A DNA stretch of 10,021 nucleotides from an uncultured Comamonadaceae bacterium (GCA_937893415.1 CALBWZ010000217.1:1-10021); one strand, 5' to 3'; numbered from the stretch's first letter, positions 1 through 5,924 are shown. Program-made: numbers and translations. The notes: generated by a model not told the origin, from the letters alone.

Positions 1-246
1 GTGGCTGCCATGCCCAGCACAACAGAAGCAGATGGGCGTACGCAAACGCACCCAGTCTGTTTGCTGCTTCGAGGTGATCTTTATGAGCACCTGACAGCTT
101 TCATGAAAGATGGCGGGCGAAAAATTGATGACTGGACCAAACCTCTTGGCGCGCTAGAGGTCCCGTTTGACAACGCCAAGGCCTTTTTCAATGCCAATAC
201 CTTGGCTGATTTAAAGCAGCTTGAAATTGAAGCGGCCAATAAATAG
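1..246 (+). CDS. C-terminal part of an unrecognised protein, probably cut by the window edge
   Basis: The frame is open from base 1 and ends with TAG at 244-246. Base 1 happens to be GTG, but no upstream sequence is available to judge whether this is a start, so I treat the gene as possibly truncated. The 81 visible residues are soluble, with no membrane segment or signal peptide. They include a hydrophobic strand (VCLLLRGDLYEHLTAFM), then a charged linker (DGGRKIDDW) and a C-terminal helix rich in Leu, Ala and Glu. I do not recognise the family. It lies 75 bases upstream of fdhD on the same strand, so it could belong to a formate dehydrogenase or cofactor cluster extending off the left edge, but nothing in the protein proves this. 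Confidence 0.55.
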   Translation: MAAMPSTTEADGRTQTHPVCLLLRGDLYEHLTAFMKDGGRKIDDWTKPLGALEVPFDNAKAFFNANTLADLKQLEIEAANK

Positions 247-256
247 TCGCTGCGAG

Positions 257-274
257 GCCATTTATATCCATGGC
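257..274 (+). other. Short inverted repeat between the first gene and fdhD
   Basis: GCCAT at 257-261 and ATGGC at 270-274 form a perfect five-base stem around an eight-base AT-rich loop, eleven bases after the stop codon of the first gene. It could be a weak terminator or a small operator. There is no T-run directly after it (TGTTTAG follows), so an intrinsic terminator is doubtful. Confidence 0.2.
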
Positions 275-321
275 TGTTTAGTCGTGCGTCATACCCTACA
301 GATTTTTCTTTAAGTACACCC

Positions 322-1152
322 ATGCACCGTCCTGTTTTAAGTCACGCATCCGTGCCTCTGGTCACTGAAGTCGAGGTTGTCGACGAAGCTGGCCGTACCA
401 AGCGGATTTACATTCCCGGTGAACGGCCGCTCACTATTTATGTCAACAACCAAGAGCTGGTGACCCTCATGACCTTGGGTGGTGAGCCAGAGGCCCTGGT
501 GCTGGGTTGGTTGCGCAACCAGCGCCTCATCACCTCCTTGAATGATGTATTGAGTGTTCAAGTGGACTGGGAAGTTGAAGCCGCGGCTGTGACAGCACAG
601 CCAGACGTGTTGACCGCTTGGAATAAAGCGCAAAAGCAGCGCATCGTCACCACAGGTTGTGGGCAAGGCACCATGTTTGGCGACGTGATGTCCGATATAG
701 AAACCATTCAGTTAAACCCACATGCCCGCCTGTCTCAAGATGTGTTGGTTGAGGTGGTCGGCTCTATCCGAACCCAGCCCTCTATCTACAAGCAAGCTGG
801 CTCTGTCCACGGGTGTGGGCTATTTCGTGGCACGGAGTTGTTGATGTTTGTAGAAGATGTCGGTCGTCACAACGCCGTCGATGCCATCGCCGGTTGGATG
901 TGGCTCAATGATTTAAAGGGTGATGACTTGGTGTTCTACACCACGGGTCGTTTGACATCTGAGATGGTGATCAAGGGTGCTCAAATGGGCGTGCCTTTTT
1001 TGCTGTCTCGCTCGGGCGTCACCAATATGGGTTTGGAGATGGCCAAGCAAGTTGGTCTGACCCTGGTGGGGCGTTGCTCTGGGCAGCATTTTCTTGTTTA
1101 CAACGGCGCCAACCGCATAGTTCAGCGTGTGCTGAATGCTGCAGATGTTTAA
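322..1152 (+). CDS. fdhD: Formate dehydrogenase accessory sulfurtransferase FdhD
   Basis: FdhD transfers sulfur, supplied by a cysteine desulfurase, to the bis-MGD cofactor and is needed for active formate dehydrogenase in the cytoplasm. The 276-residue protein has the family's normal length and order: an N-terminal beta region with ERPLTIYVN (34-42), the cysteine site TTGCGQGT (110-117), VHGCGLF (162-168), EDVGRHNAVDA (178-188) that helps bind the cofactor nucleotide, and TTGRLTSEMV (207-216). The sulfur-carrying cysteine would be Cys113. The second cysteine of the E. coli CxxC motif is replaced by Gly here. No strong Shine-Dalgarno sequence precedes the ATG at 322, but the start fits the family length. 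The tungstate transporter genes follow after 38 bases, which fits a shared transcript for formate dehydrogenase maturation. Confidence 0.95.
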   Translation: MHRPVLSHASVPLVTEVEVVDEAGRTKRIYIPGERPLTIYVNNQELVTLMTLGGEPEALVLGWLRNQRLITSLNDVLSVQVDWEVEAAAVTAQPDVLTAWNKAQKQRIVTTGCGQGTMFGDVMSDIETIQLNPHARLSQDVLVEVVGSIRTQPSIYKQAGSVHGCGLFRGTELLMFVEDVGRHNAVDAIAGWMWLNDLKGDDLVFYTTGRLTSEMVIKGAQMGVPFLLSRSGVTNMGLEMAKQVGLTLVGRCSGQHFLVYNGANRIVQRVLNAADV

Positions 1153-1173
1153 CCGTAAGCATGTGTCACGTTG

Positions 1174-1207
1174 ATGTTTTTAGATAGTTCATGTTCTTAG
1201 ACAGTTT
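1174..1207 (+). repeat. Imperfect 17-base tandem duplication over the tupBC start codon
   Basis: Bases 1174-1190 and 1191-1207 are two adjacent copies of a 17-base unit matching at 14 positions (differences at unit positions 6, 12 and 17, all C/T). The second copy holds the ATG and first codons of the transporter fusion gene. The first copy carries its own ATG, which opens a frame of eight codons (MFLDSSCS) ending in TAG at 1198-1200, so it overlaps the real start. The 17-base unit is not a multiple of three, so the two ATGs are out of frame. It may be a chance duplication or may affect translation initiation. Confidence 0.6.
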
Positions 1208-2726
1208 TTCGGCCGCTTGGCAGATGTTGCTGGGCTTGGACGACACATTGGTGCACATTGTGTTGCTGTCCTTGGCTTTAAGTGGTTTGGCTTGCTTGTT
1301 GGCATGCGTGCTGGGCATCTCAAGCGGCGCATGGTTGGCGCTGGTTGATTTCAGAGGGCGCTCAGCCCTGATCACAGTACTCAATACAGCCTTGGCTCTG
1401 CCATCTGTGGTGGTGGGATTGGTGGTGTATTTGCTGCTCTCGCATTCGGGGCCGCTGGGCTTTCTGGGCTGGCTGTTCTCCTTTAAGGCCATGGTTGTTG
1501 CCCAAACCATTCTGGTTTTACCAGTGGTCATTGCACTCACCCGACAACTCATTGCCAGCGCCGACAACTTGCAAGGCGAGGGCTTGCGCGCGATGGGTGC
1601 GGGCAAAACGGTTCGCGGTTTGTTACTCGTTTGGAACGAGCGTTTCGCCTTGATGACCGTCGTGTTGACTGGGTTTGGTCGGGCCGTTTCTGAGGTGGGC
1701 GCGGTGATGGTGGTCGGCGGCAACATAGAGGGTTTCACGCGCGTCATGACCACGGCCATTGCACTTGAAACCAGCAAAGGTGATTTGCCAATGGCCTTGG
1801 CACTGGGCATGGTGTTGCTGGGTGTGGTGCTGGTGTTGAATGCTGCTGTGTCCGCCTTTGCGCAATGGGGCGGGAATAGCCTGGCATTGCCAGCAGCGTC
1901 CAAGCTATCAGCCCTACCAACCCCTAAAAACACTACACGCGCTACAACACACCCAGCCATTCGCAGTTTTATTTCAACAGTAAACGTGCCTACAGGCCAA
2001 GTCATTTTGGGTCTAAACAATGTAAACGTTAGCCTGAAGGCTGACAACGCAGGCACACGCGCGGTGCCTGTGTTGCACAACATTCATTTTTCACTGTGTG
2101 AAGGTGAGCGCGTGGCGTTGGTTGGTGCCAACGGCTGTGGCAAAACAACGCTGATGCGCACCATTGCAGGCTTGGTGCCCATTGCCTCTAACCAGTCGAC
2201 CATGCAGTGGTTGCAGCCTTGTAAAACCGTATTGCTGGCGCAAGCGCCTAAGCTGCTGCGATTGTCGGTAGCCAACCACGTGCGGCTTGCTGCCTGGTTG
2301 GCTGGTGACACATGGCAACAGGCTGCCACGTCGGCCCAGGCGGCACTCAAGCATTTAGGCATTGCGTATTTGTCGCCATTGAGCGCCGTGGCGTTGTCGG
2401 TTGGTCAAAGTCAGCGTGTGGCTTTGGCCCAGTGCCTGGCGAGTCGTTCACACGTATTGCTTCTAGATGAGCCCACAGCAAGCTTAGACCCGCATGCCAA
2501 ACGCGAAGTAGAGTCAGTGGTGCACAGTTTGGTCACGCAAACAGGCGGGCCCAGTTTGGTGTTTGCCAGCCATAATTTGGGGCAAGTCAAACGGCTGGCT
2601 ACACGCGTGGTTTATATGTTGGACGGGCGCATTGAAGCAGACCTGCCGGTGCAAGAATTTTTTAATACCCAGCGCGTCACGCCACTGCCTTTGGTGGATA
2701 TGTTTTTAAGAGGAGAACTGTCATGA
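1191..2726 (+). CDS. tupBC: Tungstate ABC transporter, permease and ATP-binding protein fused (TupB-TupC)
   Basis: This 511-residue protein joins two transporter subunits that are usually separate. Residues 1-226 are a TupB-type permease with about five membrane segments (near 22-50, 58-83, 97-118, 150-177, 198-225), an EAA-like cytoplasmic loop (EGLRAMGAG, 130-138) and the TupB-typical stretch SEVGAVMVVGGNIEGFTR (167-184). A Thr/Pro/Ala-rich linker (about 227-268) leads to an ATPase with Walker A GANGCGKTT (312-320), Q-loop Gln351, signature LSVGQ (402-406; consensus LSGGQ), Walker B VLLLDEP (422-428), D-loop SLD and switch His461. The frame is continuous, with no sign of a join error. Known Tup systems import tungstate with high selectivity; molybdate cannot be excluded. 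The ATG at 1191 gives a normal TupB N-terminus but lacks a clear ribosome site. The end overlaps tupA by ATGA. Confidence 0.9.
   Translation: MFLDSFSAAWQMLLGLDDTLVHIVLLSLALSGLACLLACVLGISSGAWLALVDFRGRSALITVLNTALALPSVVVGLVVYLLLSHSGPLGFLGWLFSFKAMVVAQTILVLPVVIALTRQLIASADNLQGEGLRAMGAGKTVRGLLLVWNERFALMTVVLTGFGRAVSEVGAVMVVGGNIEGFTRVMTTAIALETSKGDLPMALALGMVLLGVVLVLNAAVSAFAQWGGNSLALPAASKLSALPTPKNTTRATTHPAIRSFISTVNVPTGQVILGLNNVNVSLKADNAGTRAVPVLHNIHFSLCEGERVALVGANGCGKTTLMRTIAGLVPIASNQSTMQWLQPCKTVLLAQAPKLLRLSVANHVRLAAWLAGDTWQQAATSAQAALKHLGIAYLSPLSAVALSVGQSQRVALAQCLASRSHVLLLDEPTASLDPHAKREVESVVHSLVTQTGGPSLVFASHNLGQVKRLATRVVYMLDGRIEADLPVQEFFNTQRVTPLPLVDMFLRGELS
2711..2716 (+). promoter_or_regulatory. Ribosome binding site of tupA
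   Basis: AGGAGA lies six bases before the ATG at 2723, inside the last codons of tupBC. It is the best Shine-Dalgarno match in the left half of the window. With the ATGA stop/start overlap it indicates translational coupling, with independent strong initiation giving extra binding protein relative to the transporter core. Confidence 0.75.
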
Positions 2727-3544
2727 TTGCATCGCTGTTGCTGCAACGTGCCCTGGTTGCTGTGTCACTCGCCGGCAGTTTGTTGGCCACATCTGCACAC
2801 GCAGCCGCTAACACCTTGGTGATGGCCTCGACCACATCTACCGAGCAGTCTGGCCTATTTGCCCACTTGCTACCCGCTTTTACAACGGCCACAGGCATCA
2901 GCGTCAAAGTGGTGGCGGCTGGCACTGGTCAGGCCATTGATATGGCCAGACGAGGCGACGCCGATGTGCTGTTTGTGCACGATCCCGTTGCAGAAGACAA
3001 ATTTGTTGCGCAAGGTTTTAGCGACAAGCGCAGCCCAGTGATGTACAACGACTTCGTGGTGCTAGGCCCGAGCGCTGACCCGGCAGACGCGGGCGGGAAA
3101 GACATTGCCTTGGCGCTGCAACGCATTGCAGCGGCCAACGCTGGCTTCATATCGCGCGGTGACAACAGCGGCACCAACAATGCTGAATTGCGGTTTTGGG
3201 TGGCTGCAGGTCAAACGACCAAGGGCGCAGGCTACAAAGCCTGCGGCTGTGGCATGGGTCCAGCACTCAACATGGCATCGGCCTCCAATGCGTATGTCAT
3301 GTCAGATCGCGCCACGTGGCTCAACTTTAAAAATAAAGGTGACCTAACAATACTGGTGCAAGGCGATGAGCGCTTGTTTAACCAGTATGGTGTCATGGTG
3401 GTCAGCCCTACAAAACACCCACACCTCAATACGCAGGCCGCACAAATTTTTGCGGACTGGGTGGTGTCTGCTGCAGGTCAAGCCAGCATTGCCAGCTACA
3501 CAGTTGCTGGCGAGCAATTATTTTTCCCCAATGCCAAGCCTTGA
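2723..3544 (+). CDS. tupA: Tungstate ABC transporter, periplasmic substrate-binding protein TupA
   Basis: TupA captures tungstate in the periplasm and delivers it to the TupB permease. The 273-residue protein starts with a Sec signal peptide (hydrophobic core about 9-22, probable cleavage after AHA at 27). The mature part shows TupA landmarks in order: STTSTEQSGLF (36-46) whose Ser/Thr residues are expected to bind the oxyanion, AAGTGQAIDMARRGDADVLFVHD (split around 65-87), VMYNDFVVLGP (106-116), SRGDNSGTNNAE (144-155), DRATWLNFKN (195-204), LFNQYGVMVV (218-227) and GEQLFFPNA (263-271). Compared with relatives I remember, THxxE is TNNAE here, and the region before GMG holds two cysteines (Cys174, Cys176). 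The gene follows the fused tupBC, whereas tupA is usually first. Tungstate rather than molybdate specificity is inferred from the family. Confidence 0.93.
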   Translation: MIASLLLQRALVAVSLAGSLLATSAHAAANTLVMASTTSTEQSGLFAHLLPAFTTATGISVKVVAAGTGQAIDMARRGDADVLFVHDPVAEDKFVAQGFSDKRSPVMYNDFVVLGPSADPADAGGKDIALALQRIAAANAGFISRGDNSGTNNAELRFWVAAGQTTKGAGYKACGCGMGPALNMASASNAYVMSDRATWLNFKNKGDLTILVQGDERLFNQYGVMVVSPTKHPHLNTQAAQIFADWVVSAAGQASIASYTVAGEQLFFPNAKP

Positions 3545-3556
3545 TCGCCCCCGTTG

Positions 3557-3587
3557 GCCAGATCATGGTGTGATAGATCTTGGACCA
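3557..3587 (+). other. Imperfect dyad between tupA and moeA
   Basis: The 69-base gap holds GGCCAGATC (about 3556-3564) facing GATCTTGGACC (3576-3586). They pair over AGATC/GATCT with bulges further out and an 11-base loop. There is no T-run after it, so it is not a good intrinsic terminator. It could be an RNA processing or attenuation structure, or chance. Confidence 0.2.
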
Positions 3588-3613
3588 GCTAACGGTGTGA
3601 AGCCCTGATAGAC

Positions 3614-4900
3614 ATGACAACTGTTGCACAAATAACCGACGCACTTCAAGGCTACGACCCGCAATCTGTCAAGGTCGACGACGTGGTGCATATTGCCCAG
3701 TCATTGGTTAAGCCATTGGGCAACTTGCCACAAGACATTGAGGTACTCAACTTACACGCGGCGGCTTACCGCGTATTGGCTCAAGACGTGGTGTCTCCTA
3801 CCAACGTACCTGGTGTGGACAACTCGGCCATGGATGGCTATGCGTTTTGTTTAAACGCTGGTCAAGTCAGTCAAGGCTTGGCGCTCACAGTCAGCGGCTT
3901 GCGTTTGGCGGGTCACAGTATGACGGGTGATGACCCAGCCTTACAAGCTGGGCATTGCGTACATATCATGACGGGGGCTCCCATGCCTGAGGGCAGCAAC
4001 ACAGTTGTACCTTCTGAATTGGTGCAGCGCGATGGCGATGTGGTGGTGGTGCAAGCGACACATCTTCAGCCTGGTGACAACCGGCGTTTGGCGGGTGAGG
4101 ATTTGGCGCAAGGCTCAGTCGCGCTTAAAAAAGGGCAGGTGTTGCACGCCGCAGCTTTAGGCTTGTTGGCAAGCCTAGGCATGGCCACAGTAGGCGTTGT
4201 TCGCAAGCCAGTGGTCGCCTACTTTTCTACTGGTAGCGAGGTGCAAGACGTTGGCCTGCCACCAAAAGCCGGCGTTATTTACGACAGCAACCGTGCAGTC
4301 ATGTGCGCCGTGCTGGCTTCTTGGGGTGCGACGGTGTTGGACATGGGCGTTATTCCCGACGACCCCGCTCAACTCGAACAAGCCTTTGAGCAAGCCGCCA
4401 CAACAGCCGACATGGTGATCAGCAGTGGGGGCGTGAGTGTGGGCGAGGCTGACCACACCAAGGCCATGATGAAACGCTTGGGCGACGTGGTGTTTTGGCG
4501 CATCGCCATGCGCCCGGGACGTCCCATGGCTGTTGGTCTTATCAACGACACCCCGGTTTTTGGCCTACCTGGCAACCCAGTGGCCGTCATGGTGACTTTC
4601 TTGGCGTTTGTAAGGCCCGCTTTGCAACGCCTCATGGGTACAACGCCAAGCGCATTGCCGGTGCTGCGTGCCAAAGCGAGTGCAGATATTCGCAAGCGTG
4701 GTGGCAGAACAGAATACCAACGTGCCAGCATTGAGCGCAACGATCAAGGTGACTATGTGGCCACCGTACTGCCCAACCAAGGCTCAGGTGTGCTGAGCGG
4801 AATGGTGCAAGCCCAGGGTTTGGTTGTGTTGTCTCACGACTCTGGCACCGTCAGTGCTGGTGACTGGGTTGATGTCTGGATGCTAGACAGGTTTATTTGA
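3614..4900 (+). CDS. moeA: Molybdopterin molybdenumtransferase MoeA
   Basis: MoeA inserts molybdate (or tungstate) into adenylylated molybdopterin made by Mog/MogA, giving the metal cofactor in the cytoplasm. The 428-residue length is normal (E. coli MoeA is 411). Conserved blocks in order are VPGVDNSAMDGYA (65-77), MTGAPMPEGSNTVVPSE (119-135), PGDNRRLAGEDL (153-164), STGSEV (205-210), YDSNR (223-227), the cofactor-binding loop SSGGVSVGEADHTK (270-283) with the catalytically important acidic region, RPGRPMAVG (300-308) and FGLPGNPVAV (316-325), then the C-terminal domain IV. The ATG at 3614 is chosen because an in-frame TAA occurs at 3590-3592; no clear ribosome site precedes it. It follows tupA by 69 bases, so this copy is plausibly dedicated to metal from the Tup importer. 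Confidence 0.95.
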   Translation: MTTVAQITDALQGYDPQSVKVDDVVHIAQSLVKPLGNLPQDIEVLNLHAAAYRVLAQDVVSPTNVPGVDNSAMDGYAFCLNAGQVSQGLALTVSGLRLAGHSMTGDDPALQAGHCVHIMTGAPMPEGSNTVVPSELVQRDGDVVVVQATHLQPGDNRRLAGEDLAQGSVALKKGQVLHAAALGLLASLGMATVGVVRKPVVAYFSTGSEVQDVGLPPKAGVIYDSNRAVMCAVLASWGATVLDMGVIPDDPAQLEQAFEQAATTADMVISSGGVSVGEADHTKAMMKRLGDVVFWRIAMRPGRPMAVGLINDTPVFGLPGNPVAVMVTFLAFVRPALQRLMGTTPSALPVLRAKASADIRKRGGRTEYQRASIERNDQGDYVATVLPNQGSGVLSGMVQAQGLVVLSHDSGTVSAGDWVDVWMLDRFI

Positions 4901-4957
4901 ATCACATTCAATCAGGTCTATTTAAAAGCCAGTCAGCCAAGCAGGCCGTTGGAGAAC

Positions 4958-5353
4958 CTACTGGTCTAAAAAGTGCTGCAGCCGCTTGGTAACTTGTTGG
5001 GCGGTGTGTGCCGACATGCGATCGCGCAATTGGGCTGCAGCGGCCCTAACACTTTCTTGACGCTGTATGTCTTGTAGTTGCATGTACAAGTTGTTTTTGT
5101 GCGCTGCGATGCTGGCTTCAGTTTGAGCCAACAGTTCGGCGTATTGGTCGCGCTCTTGCACCATATGCTGCATCTCCGTAATGCCATTGGCGACATCAAC
5201 CCAGGACAAGCTGCCAGCTTCCTCGCGGTATTGGTCAAGCGGTGCGAACAGTTCTGGCAACCGTTGCCCAAGGGTCGCTAGCGAAGCCCCCTCCACATCT
5301 TGCAAGCCAAAGCCGTCTGGGGGACTGAGAGGCTTGTTCGACCCAGCTGCCAA
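4958..5353 (-). CDS. Unrecognised coiled-coil protein, 3' part of an apparently frameshifted gene
   Basis: This minus-strand frame ends with TAG at 4958-4960 and encodes about 131 residues if read from a TTG at 5351-5353, which has no ribosome site. From about residue 25 it is a hydrophilic helical protein: a Leu/Asp/Glu stretch (LGQRLPELFAPLDQYREEAG) followed by a likely coiled coil rich in Gln, Ala and Leu up to the end (KRLQHFLDQ). It has no signal peptide or membrane segment. The frame is open upstream to a stop near 5477 without any ATG, and it overlaps the end of the frame at 5235-5693. The simplest reading is that it is the C-terminal half of that gene, joined by a one-base shift. I do not recognise the family. 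It converges on moeA with 57 bases between the stops and no clear terminator. Confidence 0.55.
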   Translation of the reverse strand: MAAGSNKPLSPPDGFGLQDVEGASLATLGQRLPELFAPLDQYREEAGSLSWVDVANGITEMQHMVQERDQYAELLAQTEASIAAHKNNLYMQLQDIQRQESVRAAAAQLRDRMSAHTAQQVTKRLQHFLDQ

Positions 5354-5693
5354 GCGTGGCTTGCAGGTTGGGTGCAGGCTTGGACTGGGTGTGAGCTTGC
5401 GCGCGGGCAGGCGCCGGTGTGATGGCCGCGGCCAGTGTGGGCGACTTTGTAAATGGCGTGATGTTGATTGGGATCACATTGGCTTTTGGTGGTTGAACAA
5501 TATGATTGTCTTGTACCCTGTGTTCTGTTGTATGGGCGGTTTGCCCAGCCTGCGCAGTGTCGACATCTGCATCAATGTGACGTGTGGCTCCGTCTTCATG
5601 TGCCTCGGTGTAATCAATAGGGCTCCAGCCCTGTCCTGGGCGGTAGCGCATCAAAGTGCTCGAATAGTCCGATTGTGTTTTTTCTGTGTGCAT
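5235..5693 (-). CDS. Unrecognised protein, 5' part of an apparently frameshifted gene
   Basis: The frame starts with ATG (CAT at 5691-5693 on the plus strand) and ends at 5235, giving 152 residues. The first 125 or so look like a real, disordered, hydrophilic protein: MHTEKTQSDYSS, a YRPGQGWSPIDY motif near 17-28, then a Thr/His/Asp-rich and an Ala/Pro/Gln-rich stretch. After SQSP (about 124-127) the composition changes to Arg/Trp/Gly/Cys (RRLWLARCGGG), which looks like out-of-frame translation. Removing one base from the five-C run (minus strand, 5319-5323) would continue as SQSPDGFGLQDVEG into the coiled-coil frame below, for a whole protein of about 244 residues. Only a weak AG-rich ribosome site precedes the ATG. 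No family is recognised. Confidence 0.55.
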   Translation of the reverse strand: MHTEKTQSDYSSTLMRYRPGQGWSPIDYTEAHEDGATRHIDADVDTAQAGQTAHTTEHRVQDNHIVQPPKANVIPINITPFTKSPTLAAAITPAPARAQAHTQSKPAPNLQATLGSWVEQASQSPRRLWLARCGGGFASDPWATVARTVRTA

Positions 5694-5722
5694 AACGGTG
5701 CCTATTTCTTAGCTGGGAATAC

Positions 5723-5751
5723 ACTATATATTTAATTTTAATTTAATGCAA
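5723..5751 (-). promoter_or_regulatory. Candidate promoter of the minus-strand gene
   Basis: Read on the minus strand, TTGCAT (5746-5751) and TATAGT (5723-5728) are separated by 17 bases and would start transcription roughly 20 bases before the ATG at 5693. The -35 match is poor (three of six) and the -10 is good. It lies in the most AT-rich stretch of the window (about 5721-5747), which fits promoter DNA. Confidence 0.35.
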
Positions 5752-5773
5752 CTTTCCCCAACTATTTCATGTA

Positions 5774-5790
5774 TGTTTGCAACTGTTTGC
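5774..5790 (+). repeat. Two TGTTTGC direct repeats one helical turn apart
   Basis: TGTTTGC occurs at 5774-5780 and again at 5784-5790, ten bases apart, in the divergent control region. Such spacing places both copies on the same face of DNA and could mark a regulator site. The units are short, so chance is possible. Confidence 0.25.
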
Positions 5791-5812
5791 GTGTGAAGCT
5801 TTAGCTATGGTG

Positions 5813-5818
5813 TTGACA
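5813..5818 (+). promoter_or_regulatory. Candidate -35 box for the aldehyde dehydrogenase gene
   Basis: A perfect TTGACA lies 107 bases before the aldehyde dehydrogenase ATG. No good -10 box sits 16-18 bases downstream (the best is CATCAA at 5837-5842), so the assignment is tentative. The position, just upstream of the operator-like dyad at 5859, suits a promoter controlled by repression. Confidence 0.3.
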
Positions 5819-5858
5819 GCGGTGACTGCATGTTCTCATCAAACCAGTTAACATCAAA

Positions 5859-5882
5859 TTAACCAACCAGTCGGTCGGTTAA
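5859..5882 (+). promoter_or_regulatory. TetR-family type operator
   Basis: A 24-base dyad has TTAACCAACC as left half and GGTCGGTTAA as right half. Nine of its twelve base pairs are symmetric; the mismatches are at position pairs 7/18, 11/14 and 12/13. The core ACCAACCAGTCGGTCGGT has the alternating ACC/GGT pattern common in operators of TetR/AcrR-type repressors. It lies 42 bases before the aldehyde dehydrogenase ATG and downstream of a TTGACA box, where a bound repressor would block transcription. A second GTTAAC at 5847-5852 sits 31 bases from the GTTAAC at 5878-5883. No TetR gene is in the window, so the regulator would be encoded elsewhere. The family assignment is inferred from the motif. 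Confidence 0.6.
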
Positions 5883-5913
5883 CTCAAGACTGACATTTTC
5901 AAGCCACGTATTT

Positions 5914-5920
5914 AAGGGGA
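5914..5920 (+). promoter_or_regulatory. Ribosome binding site of the aldehyde dehydrogenase gene
   Basis: AAGGGGA lies four bases before the ATG at 5925 and is a purine-rich partial Shine-Dalgarno match, supporting that start. Confidence 0.55.
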
Positions 5921-5924
5921 CCAC

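Noticed and set aside
247..321. Possible ModE (molybdate regulator) box upstream of fdhD, suggested by TTATAT
   Set aside because: Only the half TTATAT is present; the opposing TATAA half with proper spacing is missing, so only a short dyad is reported.
1166..2083. Long minus-strand open frame (305 residues) opposite the transporter fusion gene
   Set aside because: It lies entirely antisense to the permease half of tupBC, is dominated by Thr/Ser/Pro/Lys without domain features, and tupBC has clear family motifs on the plus strand.
3366..3608. Plus-strand frame overlapping the end of tupA and the gap before moeA
   Set aside because: Most of it overlaps tupA in another frame, it resembles no protein, and the remaining gap is too short for a separate gene.
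4901..4957. Possible bidirectional terminator between moeA and the convergent minus-strand gene
   Set aside because: Only a four-base CCAA/TTGG pairing was found and no stem is followed by a T-run on either strand.
5181..5735. Plus-strand open frame (184 residues) opposite the split minus-strand gene
   Set aside because: Its composition (Cys, Trp, Arg and Gly rich, no helical or domain pattern) looks like antisense translation, it has no ribosome site, and the minus-strand frames give a hydrophilic, coiled-coil protein.
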